Assembly (NCBI GenBank): GCA_020736575.1 | Contig: JAGPYM010000006.1 | Coordinates: 992,001-1,056,000 of the forward strand | Direction of reading: 5' to 3' | Length of the DNA stretch: 64,000 nucleotides | Source: Thelonectria olida | Taxonomy: Eukaryota; Ascomycota; Sordariomycetes; Hypocreales; Nectriaceae | Part shown: one piece after another, positions 55,449-64,000 of the stretch | Layout: every line of letters begins with the position of its first letter | Numbering within the stretch: position 1 is the first letter of the stretch | Program-made: the position numbers and the translations under genes | Notes under the pieces: generated by a model | Told to the model about the DNA's origin: nothing | Database searches by the model: none | The model's input: the letters and a program-made list of their open reading frames with translations, nothing else

Positions 55449-56603
55449 CTATAGTATTCTCTTCACCGTCAATCCACTAGCATCTCCGCCCTCTAACTGC
55501 ACGAGTCCGCCAGCCTCGAGCCTCTTCTTCCACTTGTTGCTCTCATAGCGAGCAAAGATGATGGTCATGCGCAGCGTCACGTCGTTGCTCGAGTCGTGCT
55601 CCTGCACCGTTTGGGTGACGGGCGTGAAGGTCCAGCGGCCAAATGCCCAGTTGAGGATGTATCGCCCGGTGGGGTTGGCTTCGGGCTTGGGGACGTCGGG
55701 GTCTGAGTTTGAGGGGGTTGAGGAGAGCGACAGGACGGCCTTGATACGGTAGGCTTCGTCTTTTGGGGCGTTGTTGAGAAAGGCAAGGAGCTTGTCGGTT
55801 GAAACGCGGGACTCGGCGTCGCCGTTGAGCTCAACGGACAAAACCTCGACTTCGCCCTGGTGTCCGTGAGAGTGGCCGGCGCCATTTGTATGGTTGTGGC
55901 TGTGGTTCTGGCTGTCTCCGTTGGTCTTGTGGTCCCCATTCACTTCTGCGTCGGTCAACTGTTGGGCCAAGCCGCCATCAACGCCGAACACGAGGTTCAT
56001 TGAGACCCAGCCCTTGTCGCTCTTGACCTTGGCCACGTCGACTTCAAGATCACCGACTCGATCGAGACAATGCTCATATCGATCTTCACCAGCAGTTTCC
56101 CACTTGTTGAAGACGATGAGGTCGGTGTAGCGAGCCTGAATGCGAGCCGTGTAACTGGTATCCTCATAGCCCTTCCAGTTCTCGACATCAATGACGCTGA
56201 TGACGCCGTCCAGCACGTAGTTTCCGGAATCGCGCGCCAGACGGTTGACTTCAAGGGCGAGCGTGGCAGGGAACGCAGAGCCGCTGGTCTCGATAACGAT
56301 GCGGTCGGGCGAAACCGTCTTCTGGAGCTCCTCGAGGGCAGGGCCGAGCTGGCCGACGAGGTTGCAGCAGATGCACCCGTTGAGGAGCTCTTGGACGCCG
56401 GAGATGTTGGAGTTTGTGGCGAGCTGGGAGTCGATGGCCAAGTCACCAAACTCGTTCTTGAGGAGGGCGAGTTTGTACTCGGGGTTCTGCTCGCGGAGTT
56501 GGGGGATGAGGTTCAGGATGAGGGTTGTCTTTCCGGAGCCGAGGAAGCCCGTGATGATGGTGATTGGGATGGGCGCCATGTTGGATTTCCCTGTCGCAGT
56601 CAT
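55449..56603 (-). CDS. COG0523/CobW-family GTPase with His-rich insert (putative metal chaperone)
   Basis: Single exon, 384 codons from ATG 56603 (ATG 56579 and 56666 are alternatives; the chosen one puts the usual short N-terminus before the P-loop). G3E P-loop GTPase features: Walker A GFLGSGKTT (about 19), NEFGDLAID (about 48), the metal-binding NGCICCN (Cys-x-Cys-Cys, about 78), IETSGSAFP in the switch region, and NKWE in place of the standard NKxD guanine-specificity motif. The linker before the CobW C-terminal domain carries a His-rich loop, SHNHTNGAGHSHGHQG, of the kind that buffers zinc, cobalt or nickel. Family members insert or deliver metals. The N-terminal CPELVPI-type motif of ZNG1 is not present, so I would not call it ZNG1. 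It shares a 357-base divergent promoter with the small gene at 56961. Confidence 0.87.
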   Translation of the reverse strand: MTATGKSNMAPIPITIITGFLGSGKTTLILNLIPQLREQNPEYKLALLKNEFGDLAIDSQLATNSNISGVQELLNGCICCNLVGQLGPALEELQKTVSPDRIVIETSGSAFPATLALEVNRLARDSGNYVLDGVISVIDVENWKGYEDTSYTARIQARYTDLIVFNKWETAGEDRYEHCLDRVGDLEVDVAKVKSDKGWVSMNLVFGVDGGLAQQLTDAEVNGDHKTNGDSQNHSHNHTNGAGHSHGHQGEVEVLSVELNGDAESRVSTDKLLAFLNNAPKDEAYRIKAVLSLSSTPSNSDPDVPKPEANPTGRYILNWAFGRWTFTPVTQTVQEHDSSNDVTLRMTIIFARYESNKWKKRLEAGGLVQLEGGDASGLTVKRIL

Positions 56604-56960
56604 TTTCGGTGGTGATGTTTTAAGCGATTCAACAAAATACCTCTGGCGGTTTGCATTGACGGCCATGTACGACTCGTCAGCCCACCAAGAAGCGTTCCGA
56701 TAAGAGCCGATAAGCGCGGTCAACAGTTCAACTTTTCTTATCGCCAAGCTTATCGCGTCACCACCCCGCGGCTGCAACTTGACGTCACATTGCGATGGGC
56801 ATCGGATTGGATCATCAGGAGCCAGATCTATTGCGTAGGCCGAGGAGTCGTGCTTTCCTTGTTATTGACCGCATCGTATCCCTCTTTATCAACCTGAATC
56901 CTCTGTCGTGTCATTCAACAATACACAATTGTTTCATCATTCAGAAAACACACAGGCAAA
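56604..56960. promoter_or_regulatory. Divergent promoter, COG0523 GTPase / small protein
   Basis: About 360 bases between opposite start codons. TTATCG/CGATAAG words cluster near 56697-56757 (CGATAAGAGCCGATAAGCG, then TTTTCTTATCGCCAAGCTTATCGCG), giving four GATAAG cores in two orientations. GATAAG is the core recognised by fungal GATA factors, so nitrogen or iron control is conceivable (inference). Confidence 0.55.
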
Positions 56961-57350
56961 ATGGCACTCTCAGATATGCTCCCCGGTTCGACTGCATCCA
57001 AAGACTCCGTGGAAGAGCCAAAACCGTTCAAGGAACAGCTCGACCAGGCCGCTAACGATCGCCGATCGGGTTCAAACAAGCCTAACCCCGTTGTTCAGAA
57101 GAGTGAGTTTTATCCAGGCGTTTTACGTCCTGCAAAACCTCGTTCTAACCATGCTGGATAAACAGTCACGGAATACGTGCCAGCCGCAGCGAAAGTCCTA
57201 GGACAACAGAGCGACCCGAATGACACCAACAAACCTGAGATCCCAGGTCCACCGGAAAGACCGCACCATGATGACAAGATTGAGGATTTTGTGAGGGACC
57301 AGCATCGAAGCAATGGCACGGATGGTATTTTGGGCGGTGATGGGAAATGA
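56961..57350 (+). CDS. Small conserved-looking acidic/polar protein, function unknown
   Basis: Exons 56961-57102 and 57166-57350 join in frame to 108 codons; the 63-base intron has a GTGAGT donor, TTCTAACC branch site and AACAG acceptor. The protein has no signal peptide or membrane span and is polar, with helices likely at KEQLDQAANDRR and ITEYVPAAAKVLG and a motif IPGPPERPHHDDKIEDFVRD near the end. I believe similar short proteins exist widely in Pezizomycotina without assigned function, but this is recollection, not a search. Classical intron signals and the divergent GATA-rich promoter support a real gene. Confidence 0.7.
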
Positions 57351-57442
57351 GGCACTCCAGAGCGGAATTGGCAACGACCTCTGAATAGCACAGCCAAACG
57401 TACATTTTACAGCTGCCGGTAGTCGAGAAACGCGAGTCAGAC

Positions 57443-57760
57443 GTGCGTCATATACATCAAAGACATGCAAGACATGACTTCGAGGTCCCTAATGTCATTC
57501 ATCGTGATTCAAATCTCGATCCAGCCATGATGCGGGCGTTGATATCGGCTAACGTTGGTCGGCGACCAAGCAAGAGTTCGAGCACAAAGTCGCTGAATTC
57601 CGAGGCGTCAACAGCATCGACGGCAGACATCTTGAAGCCACCCCGAAGTTCGCATTCGCACAGCCGAAAGTCCAGCCATGCGGCGGCTCAAGCGCCATCG
57701 ACACACGTGGGCCAGCACAGACTGCCCGAGATGAGGCTGAAAAGTTTTTACACATTTTAG
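57443..57760 (+). CDS. Doubtful small ORF, Ser-rich
   Basis: A 105-codon frame; the more likely start is the ATG pair at 57527-57530 (MMRALISANVGRRPS). It encodes a Ser/Thr/His/Arg-rich, probably disordered product with no recognised motif. It lies only 90 bases after the stop of the preceding gene on the same strand and could instead be part of that gene's 3' UTR. Low confidence. Confidence 0.25.
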   Translation: MRHIHQRHARHDFEVPNVIHRDSNLDPAMMRALISANVGRRPSKSSSTKSLNSEASTASTADILKPPRSSHSHSRKSSHAAAQAPSTHVGQHRLPEMRLKSFYTF

Positions 57761-59127
57761 GTCAAGAGATATCCCCCCTTCTTGGGCGTTGACCGCCCAC
57801 GGTTTGTCATTTGCAAGCAAACGATAGTGGCGGAAAACTTCCTATATCCAAGGGTTTTACTATACTGAGCGTTTCCCACGAGGGGAAAGGCAACGCGACA
57901 CCGTGGGAGGTTGGCTTCTCGAGGAGGCCGGGTGAAGGTCGTGGCAGCTCAGATGCTTTTTGATAAAGAGGAAAGGAAAAAGTTTGAAATGGTGGCGCCC
58001 GAGCTGCGGTTATAAAGGCTGTGCCCTGAGCTGCGCTAGTCCTCTTGTGGATAATTAGTCAGCTGTCGTTTCCCAGCCACCTGGGAGGTGGGTTCTAGGG
58101 TACCTCCACCTGATGCAGATTCTGTTAGTCAAGACCCCCAAGGCCCATCTACGGATTCGTTCATCATCAAACTGTTGCCGAGATTGGTTTCGTCAAGCCA
58201 GTTGGTTATTGTGCTTACCAAGTATGGCTTTATCAGGATCCTGAGTAGGAAGTCTAACATCGACGTCTTGAAGATGAATTGCGAGCGGCCGTCGCAGAGG
58301 CATAGACACAACTCTTTATCGAATCTCAAATTTGCATTCCAAAAAGATGCCATCAACAGGGGACCGATAGCCACAAACACCTAGCTATCAAGAACACCGG
58401 CGACGGACTTCTTTCTCTTCAAACTTGGGTGAAAGCACAATGCAGCAATGGCTAGGATCGTGTTGAGCACGAAGGCTTCGGACACATACGTCCCACATAA
58501 ATGCTCGTGTCGCCTTAGATGCGGTTCAGGGTAGCCCACACTCTGCGGATATAAAAATGGGTATGACAAGTGGTCGTGAGAAAGGCACGCCTCGACGAGA
58601 CCTCTTTCGTAGAGAACTGCTCGGGTGGGAGTGCTGAATCCTCAGGACTCCAATTGGATGCGCAAACGCCCACTGGGATTCTCCATTGCCTGTCTTCACT
58701 GAGATGATGTTTTCCGTTCGGACGTGGGAGGTTGATGCCGATCTTGTGAACTTTCAGCATTCAGACAACGTCTCAATGCATGTGAAGCCACTTAACCAAA
58801 GTCAAGAGGGGAAAAGGATCGACGTGTCTCGGTCACAAGTCCGACGTCGGCTGAGGAATCCCGATGGTCCTCAACTCCTCATCGTCCATGTAACATTGAT
58901 CCCTCGAATCATCCACAAAATACCCCATGGGGATAACCGGGGTTACTGTTGCTGTCGTCACCTGACTCCGCGAAAGGAGGGAAAGGAACATGATAGATAG
59001 GTATATGAAGAGTTTTGAGCGGTTGATTGACTGGCCGTATTGTTTTCTTCCTATCACTCTAGCAGGTTGTGTTCTTGGGGTGTTGACGTTGACCTCGTTT
59101 CCCTCGAACAGCTACAACCGCTTCACA
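57761..59127. other. Intergenic region upstream of the MFS permease
   Basis: About 1.4 kb with no credible gene. Open stretches of 60-104 codons on both strands lack motifs. An in-frame open stretch with ATG at 58990 directly precedes the permease start and includes a hydrophobic run; it may be a leader or an N-terminal extension. GGGGATAACCGGGG at about 58927 is one GATAA-type core. Confidence 0.35.
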
Positions 59128-60913
59128 ATGGCAGACAAGGCTGTCACCAGCGAATACAATGCATCAATCCAAATGAACGAAGACGTCGAGGCTAGTAAGG
59201 AGGTATCACTTAGGTCCTCAGAGAGACGACATGTTCTCGATTGTTGACAAAATGAAACAGCACATCTCAAACCAACGCACTCTTCAACTCCAAACCATCA
59301 ACCCAGCACGACAGAAGGATCTCGTCCGCAAATTCGACATTCGGATCATTCCCCTAGCAGCAGGCATCTACCTGCTGTGCTATCTGGACCGTTCAAACAT
59401 AGGAAACGCCAAGGTTCTGAACCAAGCCACCGGCGATGACCTCCTCACAGAGACACGCATGACGGCATATCAGTACACTATTGCGCTGATGGTGTTTCTG
59501 ATCGCCTACGCTCTGTTTGAAGTTCCGTCAAACTACTTTCTCAAAAGGATGAGACCGAGCCGCTGGATTGCCTTTCTGATGTTCTCCTGGGGAGTAATCA
59601 CCATGGGCTTGTCGGGCACACATAACTTTGCATCTGTTACAGTCGTGCGCTTTCTCTTGGGCGTTTTCGAAGCAGGTAAGCAAGTCTTGTTCGAGAAAGT
59701 GCTCTCGTGTCTGATAAGAGGACAGGTTTGTTTCCTGGATTGGTCTACTATTTGACGTTTTGGTACCGTCCCGAGGAGAGATCGGTTCGAGTAGCAGCTA
59801 TTCTGGCCTCGGCCACGCTCGCTGGCGCATTTGGAGGCGCCATCGCATATGGAGTAGGACACATGAACAAAACCCAAGGGCTGTCTGCGTGGAGATGGTT
59901 ATTTCTCCTCGAAGGCCTCCCATCCGTCATATCGGCGTTCATCGTATGGTTCTTCCTCCCCGACTATCCTGAGACGGCGAGATGGCTGTCAGCCGAGGAG
60001 AAGGACCTTGCAACTCTTCGACTGGCCGAACAAGGGTCTCATGGCAGTAGCAAATCCATGACTTGGGAGGATGCAAAGTCGACACTCCTCGAATGGAGGC
60101 TGTGGTGCCACTACTTTGTAGATGCCGCCTCCTTTTCTAGTGAATTGCATGTCCTTGAAGCTAATCCTGTGTGTGCAGATCTACTTTGGTATCTCGGCGC
60201 CATTTTCGAGTTTGTCTCTATTCACGCCATCGATAACGGCGGGCCTGGGAGTAAGTCATCGAAATAAGCCCATGGCCTTGGATACTAACCGACACTCACA
60301 GTTTGAGAACCTAAGAGCGCAACTCATGACTGTGCCGCCATATGCCGCTGCATACATCGTCACTCTGATCGTGTCATGGTCTGCAGATCATTACAACGCG
60401 TGAGTAGCCACTAATACAATTAAATTAATTGCGCTCACAGTTGAAACAGCCGGGCACTTCATTCTGCCGCCTTTTCCGCCATTGGAGCTGCAGGCTTTAT
60501 TGCATCCGCTACACTGCCTGCTGATGCCTATAGTGTAAGTCACTTGTTCAGATTGTATCTGCATTTGCTGAGGCTGACTCTTACTCTAGCATCGTTATGG
60601 ATGCCTCATCGTCGCAACTTGTGGCGCCTTTGCTTGCATCCCTCCCCTTCTAGGATGGCTCTCGTCCAACCTGCAAAACACAGCATCCATCGGGCTTGCC
60701 ATTGCACTGAACATTTCCATGGGAGCGCCGGGCCAAATCGCCGGCGTGTGGATTTACAAGGCGGACGAGGCAGCCAAAGGGTATCCGACCGGCCACTGGA
60801 CCAATGCTGGCTTGTTATTGTTTGTCGCGGTAGGCTGCGTAGGGATGCATTTCTACTATGTTTGGAGGAACAAGCACGGCAGGGGATTGGGAGACACGGT
60901 TTTCAAGTATTAG
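59128..60913 (+). CDS. MFS permease, Dal5/Tna1-type anion:cation symporter family
   Basis: Seven exons (59128-59202, 59261-59675, 59726-60117, 60179-60250, 60302-60399, 60450-60534, 60590-60913) join in frame to 486 codons, typical for 12-span permeases. Family marks: KFDIRIIPLAAGIYLLCYLD with RSNIGNAK after TM1, FEVPSNYFLKRMRPSRWIAF, TVVRFLLGVFEAGLFPGLVY and YYLTFWYRPEERSVRVA. Relatives import organic anions such as allantoate, nicotinate, pantothenate or oligopeptide-like compounds at the plasma membrane; the substrate here is unknown. The first intron uses a GTATCA donor chosen because it keeps phase 0; a nearby GTAAGG donor would break the frame. An alternative in-frame ATG at 58990 would add 46 residues. 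Confidence 0.88.
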
Positions 60914-60952
60914 ATACGAATAAAAAGTCCCCTTTTCCCTTTCTTCAAGACT

Positions 60953-61479
60953 TTAAAAACCATGACCCCAGTGCATAAATGTCGGAGAGAAGTATACGCG
61001 TTGCTGACAATACTGAAGAAGCTCGGTCAGTTGGAAGGTAAAGTGTACTGCCTCCCGACAACCCTCGGCCACAAACAGTCTGAATTCCCTCCCATGTTTC
61101 TCCAAAGCCTCCTTCCATATCCTCTTTGTCTCCTCGCCGGGCTCGAGTGTTGGCCAAGAAACCATTTCCAGACATGGACCTGTTTCCTCGGGCCAGAAGA
61201 CGGTAGCATCGACATAAACATTGGCGCAGAAACTGACGAGACCTTTGATCTGAGGCACGCAACGGAGCGCTTGGCTTACAGGATCGCCTGAAGCCTCAGC
61301 TGGAATGAGTGATCCTTGTGTGTTTCTCTGAGATAATGAAGCGCGAACATTCTGAGAGACGCAGGGAGATTCGCAAGATTCCTGGTGAAGGCTTCCATGT
61401 GATGGCGTTTTCTGGACCAATATAACGAAGCCACGGTGCAGTGATTCACTGCAGGGGAAAGGCGGAGTGGTAGATTCAC
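60953..61479 (-). pseudogene. Remnant of a fungal F-box-like/hypothetical protein gene
   Basis: Two overlapping minus-strand frames read like pieces of one protein. Frame A (61479-61276) gives MEAFTRNLANLPASLRMFAL and ETHKDHSF. Frame B (61420-60953) continues with GDPVSQALRCVPQIKGLVSF, VYVDATVFWPEE and PCLEMVSWPTLE. The switch between them near 61300-61310 has no splice signal. The pattern LPxSLxxFxL ... F ... VFWP resembles C-terminal parts of expanded fungal F-box-associated proteins as I remember them. Only about 150 residues are left, without the usual N-terminus, so a decayed fragment is the best reading. Confidence 0.4.
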
Positions 61480-61797
61480 TTGAAGTTATACCATATGTAG
61501 GTATCTAGGTATCTATCTATGATAACCCATGATGTTGCAGTTATATATAGACTCGACCTTCCCTCATTTCACTCACCATCTGAATCTCAATCGTGTCGGG
61601 CCGTAAACCTGAACCCTCCGCGTGGCTGAAAGACGGTACGTTGGCCGCGAGGAGTAGGGCGCAGGCCGACTCTTTTGCGATCATACTCATCACTTATCCA
61701 CTGAGCATTTCCATAGACGTCCCTCATGTCAGCACGGGCGTAGCCATCAGGAACCAGGGAACGCAGAGATGTAGAGCTCTACATTCGCTATGTTATG
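61480..61797. other. Short intergenic stretch with GGTATCTA words
   Basis: About 320 bases. A small repeat of GTAGGTATCTAGGTATCTA at 61498-61516 followed by TCTATGATAACCC, and a TATATATAG at about 61542, are the only notable features. No credible coding frame. Confidence 0.3.
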
Positions 61798-62199
61798 CTA
61801 TGCGCCATGCAAGTTCGACATATGTAGCAACGGGTGCTTGCAGAAGAAACCATATCCAGTGAGGCAACTCATCGTCAGGAACCTGTTCGCTGGCCCACGA
61901 CAGACCAGGCAGCCATGAGAAATAAGAAAATTCTTGTCTACGGTCGGTAGGTCAAAGGGCAAAGGCGAATGGAGGAGGGATATGACTTCGTCCTTGATGA
62001 GTACTTTCTCAGAGACGACACCCCCTATATCCACGTTCCAGTCTTCAGCAAGGTCAAAGTCAGGCTGGATGATGTTGTTGCGTCTGATCTCCTCATGGAT
62101 GAGTTGCTTTCTATTCATTGCTGACCGAACACATGTATCCTTGTTGAGAAAGGCTCCTGGTGTGGGATTTTGCCTCAGGTCTCGATTGTAGTCGTCCAT
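61798..62199 (-). CDS. Doubtful hypothetical ORF
   Basis: A 133-codon frame from ATG 62199 (MDDYNRDLRQNPTPGAFLN). It contains a plausible helical stretch (MNRKQLIHEEIRRNNIIQPD), an acidic segment and several Cys near the end (HGCLVCRGPANRF, FFCKHPLLH). No recognised domain. It sits between a likely gene remnant and the GFA-like gene, so it may itself be a fragment. Confidence 0.3.
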   Translation of the reverse strand: MDDYNRDLRQNPTPGAFLNKDTCVRSAMNRKQLIHEEIRRNNIIQPDFDLAEDWNVDIGGVVSEKVLIKDEVISLLHSPLPFDLPTVDKNFLISHGCLVCRGPANRFLTMSCLTGYGFFCKHPLLHMSNLHGA

Positions 62200-62631
62200 G
62201 ATAAAGTCGTGATGATAGGCATGGATTAATGCTGAACGGAGATATACATGATTGGAAGATTGATAACACACGGAGGAGAGGGGGGTGCCTTGTGTTATTA
62301 ACAGAGTACTGTTCGTTGGCAGTGTAGAGGCAACAACTTGCAGGTGGATTCAATGGGAATGGCATGACCATGAAACGAGGTGCCGGCCAGTGTCAACCAG
62401 CCAGATAAATGAACAACTCTATGAGGCTTCTTTTCGTTGCTATTATTTGGATTCTCCCTATTCCTCTTCATCCTCTTTCTTCTTCTCCTCCATCAACTCA
62501 CTCTTCCCATCCAACCCTGTCCACTTTGGCTTCCCATCTGGAATGTTTACAACCCGCTGCGGGTAGAATATGTGGCACCTTTCCAAGTAGATTCATTAAC
62601 AAAAACACAAGCCTCACTTCATGAGATGAGC

Positions 62632-63133
62632 TTACTGGATCTCAAAATTCCTCCTCAAACTCCCGCCGTCCAACTTGAGCAGAGTCGGGAACATGAGGGC
62701 CATGTTCCTGCCTTCGTCCATGATCAGAGAGCCGCAGTGAGCGCAGCTTACCTTGCAAGGAAGATGGTGTTCTGTTTCTTTAGATGAAGAATTATAGAAC
62801 TTGAGGCCTCTGGCGCCATTCTCGAATTCGATATCCGACTTGTGGAAAATAGCCGCCCATTGAAACGGCGCTCCTTGGGAAACTGTGAGATACTTTGCAC
62901 TTTGGACTATCCTGGGCGCCAATCTCTTCCCTACCATGAATGACTCTGCAATCCTTGCAGTGACAGTACTTTGCTGCCAGCGGTTTCTCTCGACTCAGCC
63001 AAAATCTGACCTTGCCGCAATGGCATGAACCCTGAATTTTGCGTTGGAAGCCTTCGCGTTCTGGAGAAGGCTGGTCGGGTTGTTGATATGGCGGGTGAAA
63101 TTGCCACTGAGTATCGGATGAGTTGCCGGCCAT
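62632..63133 (-). CDS. GFA-type (CENP-V/GFA) zinc-binding enzyme
   Basis: Exons 63133-62935 and 62873-62632 join in frame to 146 codons; the 61-base intron has GTAGGG and CCCAAG. The start at 63133 (MAGNSSDTQWQFHPP) is the first ATG of a frame open further upstream. Zinc ligands of the Mss4-like GFA fold are all present: SCHCGKVRFWL (Cys-x-Cys), KYCHCKDCRVIHG (Cys-x-Cys-x2-Cys), then GAPFQWAAIFHKSDIEF and CKVSCAHCGSLIMDEGRNM (Cys-x2-Cys). The founding members are described as glutathione-dependent formaldehyde-activating enzymes, but most fungal paralogs have no assigned substrate. The short length and intact motifs suggest a functional accessory gene. Confidence 0.85.
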
Positions 63134-63494
63134 CGAGACTGACTTGGATGAGACTGTTTCAAAAATGGATATGTTAGCCAAGTGACTGGGTTCGAGAGAC
63201 CGCACAGAGGACGGAAGCCGGCAGCGAAAGAAGTGAGTGCATTTTTCATTGATCTATCCGCCACCTAATCCCTCACGTCATAAGTGTGTAACGAGATCGT
63301 CATTGAACGTCGACGTGTAGATAAGTGAACATCATAACTGGACTGATGCAAATATGCCATGTAATGTACCTTCTATAGAATATATACTTTGAAACTGTCA
63401 TGACATGCCCGAAACTACCCCTAATGCCCTACGGGACGGCTTAGACAGATACTGCCAAGCGGTCAATTGCCTCCAATCTATTACGATATCCCCC
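63134..63494. other. Intergenic region, GFA promoter side
   Basis: About 360 bases between the GFA start and the stop of the partial gene on the same strand. AT-rich words (ATAGAATATATACTTTG near 63376) may belong to the 3' UTR of the upstream gene. Nothing else recognisable. Confidence 0.3.
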
Positions 63495-64000
63495 CTACTG
63501 CTGTTTGTTTGAACTCGAACAGATATCTTACACTGATGAAATAATTAGCATCATTGAAGGGTCTCATTTGAAAGTGCTCTACTCACGTTTCTTGCAGGTC
63601 CATCCGTCCGTGGTCAACAACGGACCGAGGTAAGACTCGGGCACTGCAGGGGATGAAACATTAGCAAACCATGGATTTCAGAGGGGAGTGAAGAGAGGCA
63701 TACCCAGAATACCGCTCTGGAAGCTTCCGCATAGATAGCCCCAATGGCCGTCGTTCTCGCAGTTCGTAAACTGGCCATTGCCCCTCGCCTCGTTAGGAGT
63801 GCTCGAGTAGTTCCACTCGCAGTAGCTATGGCTTGCCTGCACATTATTGTTAGCCTCTACCCAATCAAATCGAAAAAAAGGTGGTTCGACGTACCAAACA
63901 CGAAAATCCAAGCGTCGAAGCGTCAAAGGTAGGGTCCTTGCCAGCGCAGTCCTCCACCTTGAAGATCTCGTCCAGCGTGGCCCAGCCGTTGTCGTAAATG
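63495..64000 (-). CDS. C-terminal part of a Cys-rich protein (runs off the window)
   Basis: Exons >64000-63895, 63836-63704, 63643-63587 and 63526-63495 join in frame; three introns of 58-60 bases have GTACGT, GTATGC and GTGAGT donors. The visible 112 residues read DNGWATLDEIFKVEDCAGKD, then SHSYCEWNYSSTP, GQFTNCENDGHWGYLCGSF and GWTCKKHICSSSNKQQ. Regularly spaced Cys and many Trp, Tyr and Gly suggest a disulphide-stabilised extracellular domain, so a secreted or cell-wall protein is likely (inference). The last 32-base exon is the least certain part. I do not recognise the family; the N-terminus outside the window would decide. Confidence 0.6.

Noticed and set aside
59195..59260. First MFS intron starting at GTAAGG (66 bases)
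   Set aside because: It is a better donor by sequence but joins exon 1 to exon 2 in the wrong phase; GTATCA eight bases later keeps the frame.
1..64000. Transposons, CRISPR arrays, tRNA or rRNA genes
   Set aside because: I saw no transposase or reverse-transcriptase-like frame, no long terminal repeats, no spaced direct-repeat array, and no convincing tRNA cloverleaf or rRNA segment when reading both strands by eye.

Overview
The window is chromosomal DNA of a filamentous ascomycete (Pezizomycotina, most likely a Sordariomycete). Short introns (49-83 bases, apart from one of 208 bases in the zinc-cluster regulator) carry GTAAGT/GTGAGT-type donors, CTRAC-like branch sites and CAG/TAG acceptors. 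Genes lie on both strands about 2-3 kb apart, and almost every long protein belongs to a fungal housekeeping family. No bacterial, viral, CRISPR or transposon features were found. Exon joins were worked out by reading frames across splice sites; where a total length is given it is divisible by three.

Layout: (1) 0-10 kb: ER glucosidase I (minus), a tri-snRNP 27 kDa-like splicing factor (plus) and a large formin (minus). (2) 10-17 kb: a 3.3 kb gap with a leader-like segment, a small single-pass membrane protein, and a minus-strand reading frame cut by two in-frame TAG stops that carries tandem repeats and a RING-like zinc finger. (3) 17-31 kb: checkpoint clamp Hus1 (plus), COPII scaffold Sec16 (minus) and a full-length ABCB/MDR transporter (minus). 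(4) 31-45 kb: a Zn2Cys6 regulator divergent from the transporter, a Neo1-type P4-ATPase, a Cyc2-like mitochondrial flavoprotein, an Aim32-like Fe-S protein and an Avt3-like vacuolar amino-acid transporter. (5) 45-57 kb: a 2.7 kb gap, a Vhc1-like cation-chloride cotransporter, a disordered protein with a Cys4 knuckle, a COG0523/CobW GTPase and a small conserved-looking protein. (6) 57-64 kb: a sparser, accessory-looking stretch with a Dal5-type MFS permease, decayed or doubtful ORFs, a GFA-type zinc enzyme and the 3' end of a Cys-rich protein leaving the window.

Many genes serve the secretory and endomembrane system (glucosidase I, Sec16, Neo1, Avt3, Vhc1, ABCB, formin), but their mixed strands and separate promoters suggest independent genes, not a cluster. 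There is no secondary-metabolite backbone enzyme.

Most useful observations: two single-base frame breaks, each in a C homopolymer, in the formin and in Sec16 (both appear short by one C); a reading frame of about 870 codons split by two TAG codons; a 24-base exon carrying the first half of a Zn2Cys6 cluster; and glucosidase I ending in KDEL. I see no convincing undescribed multi-gene system.
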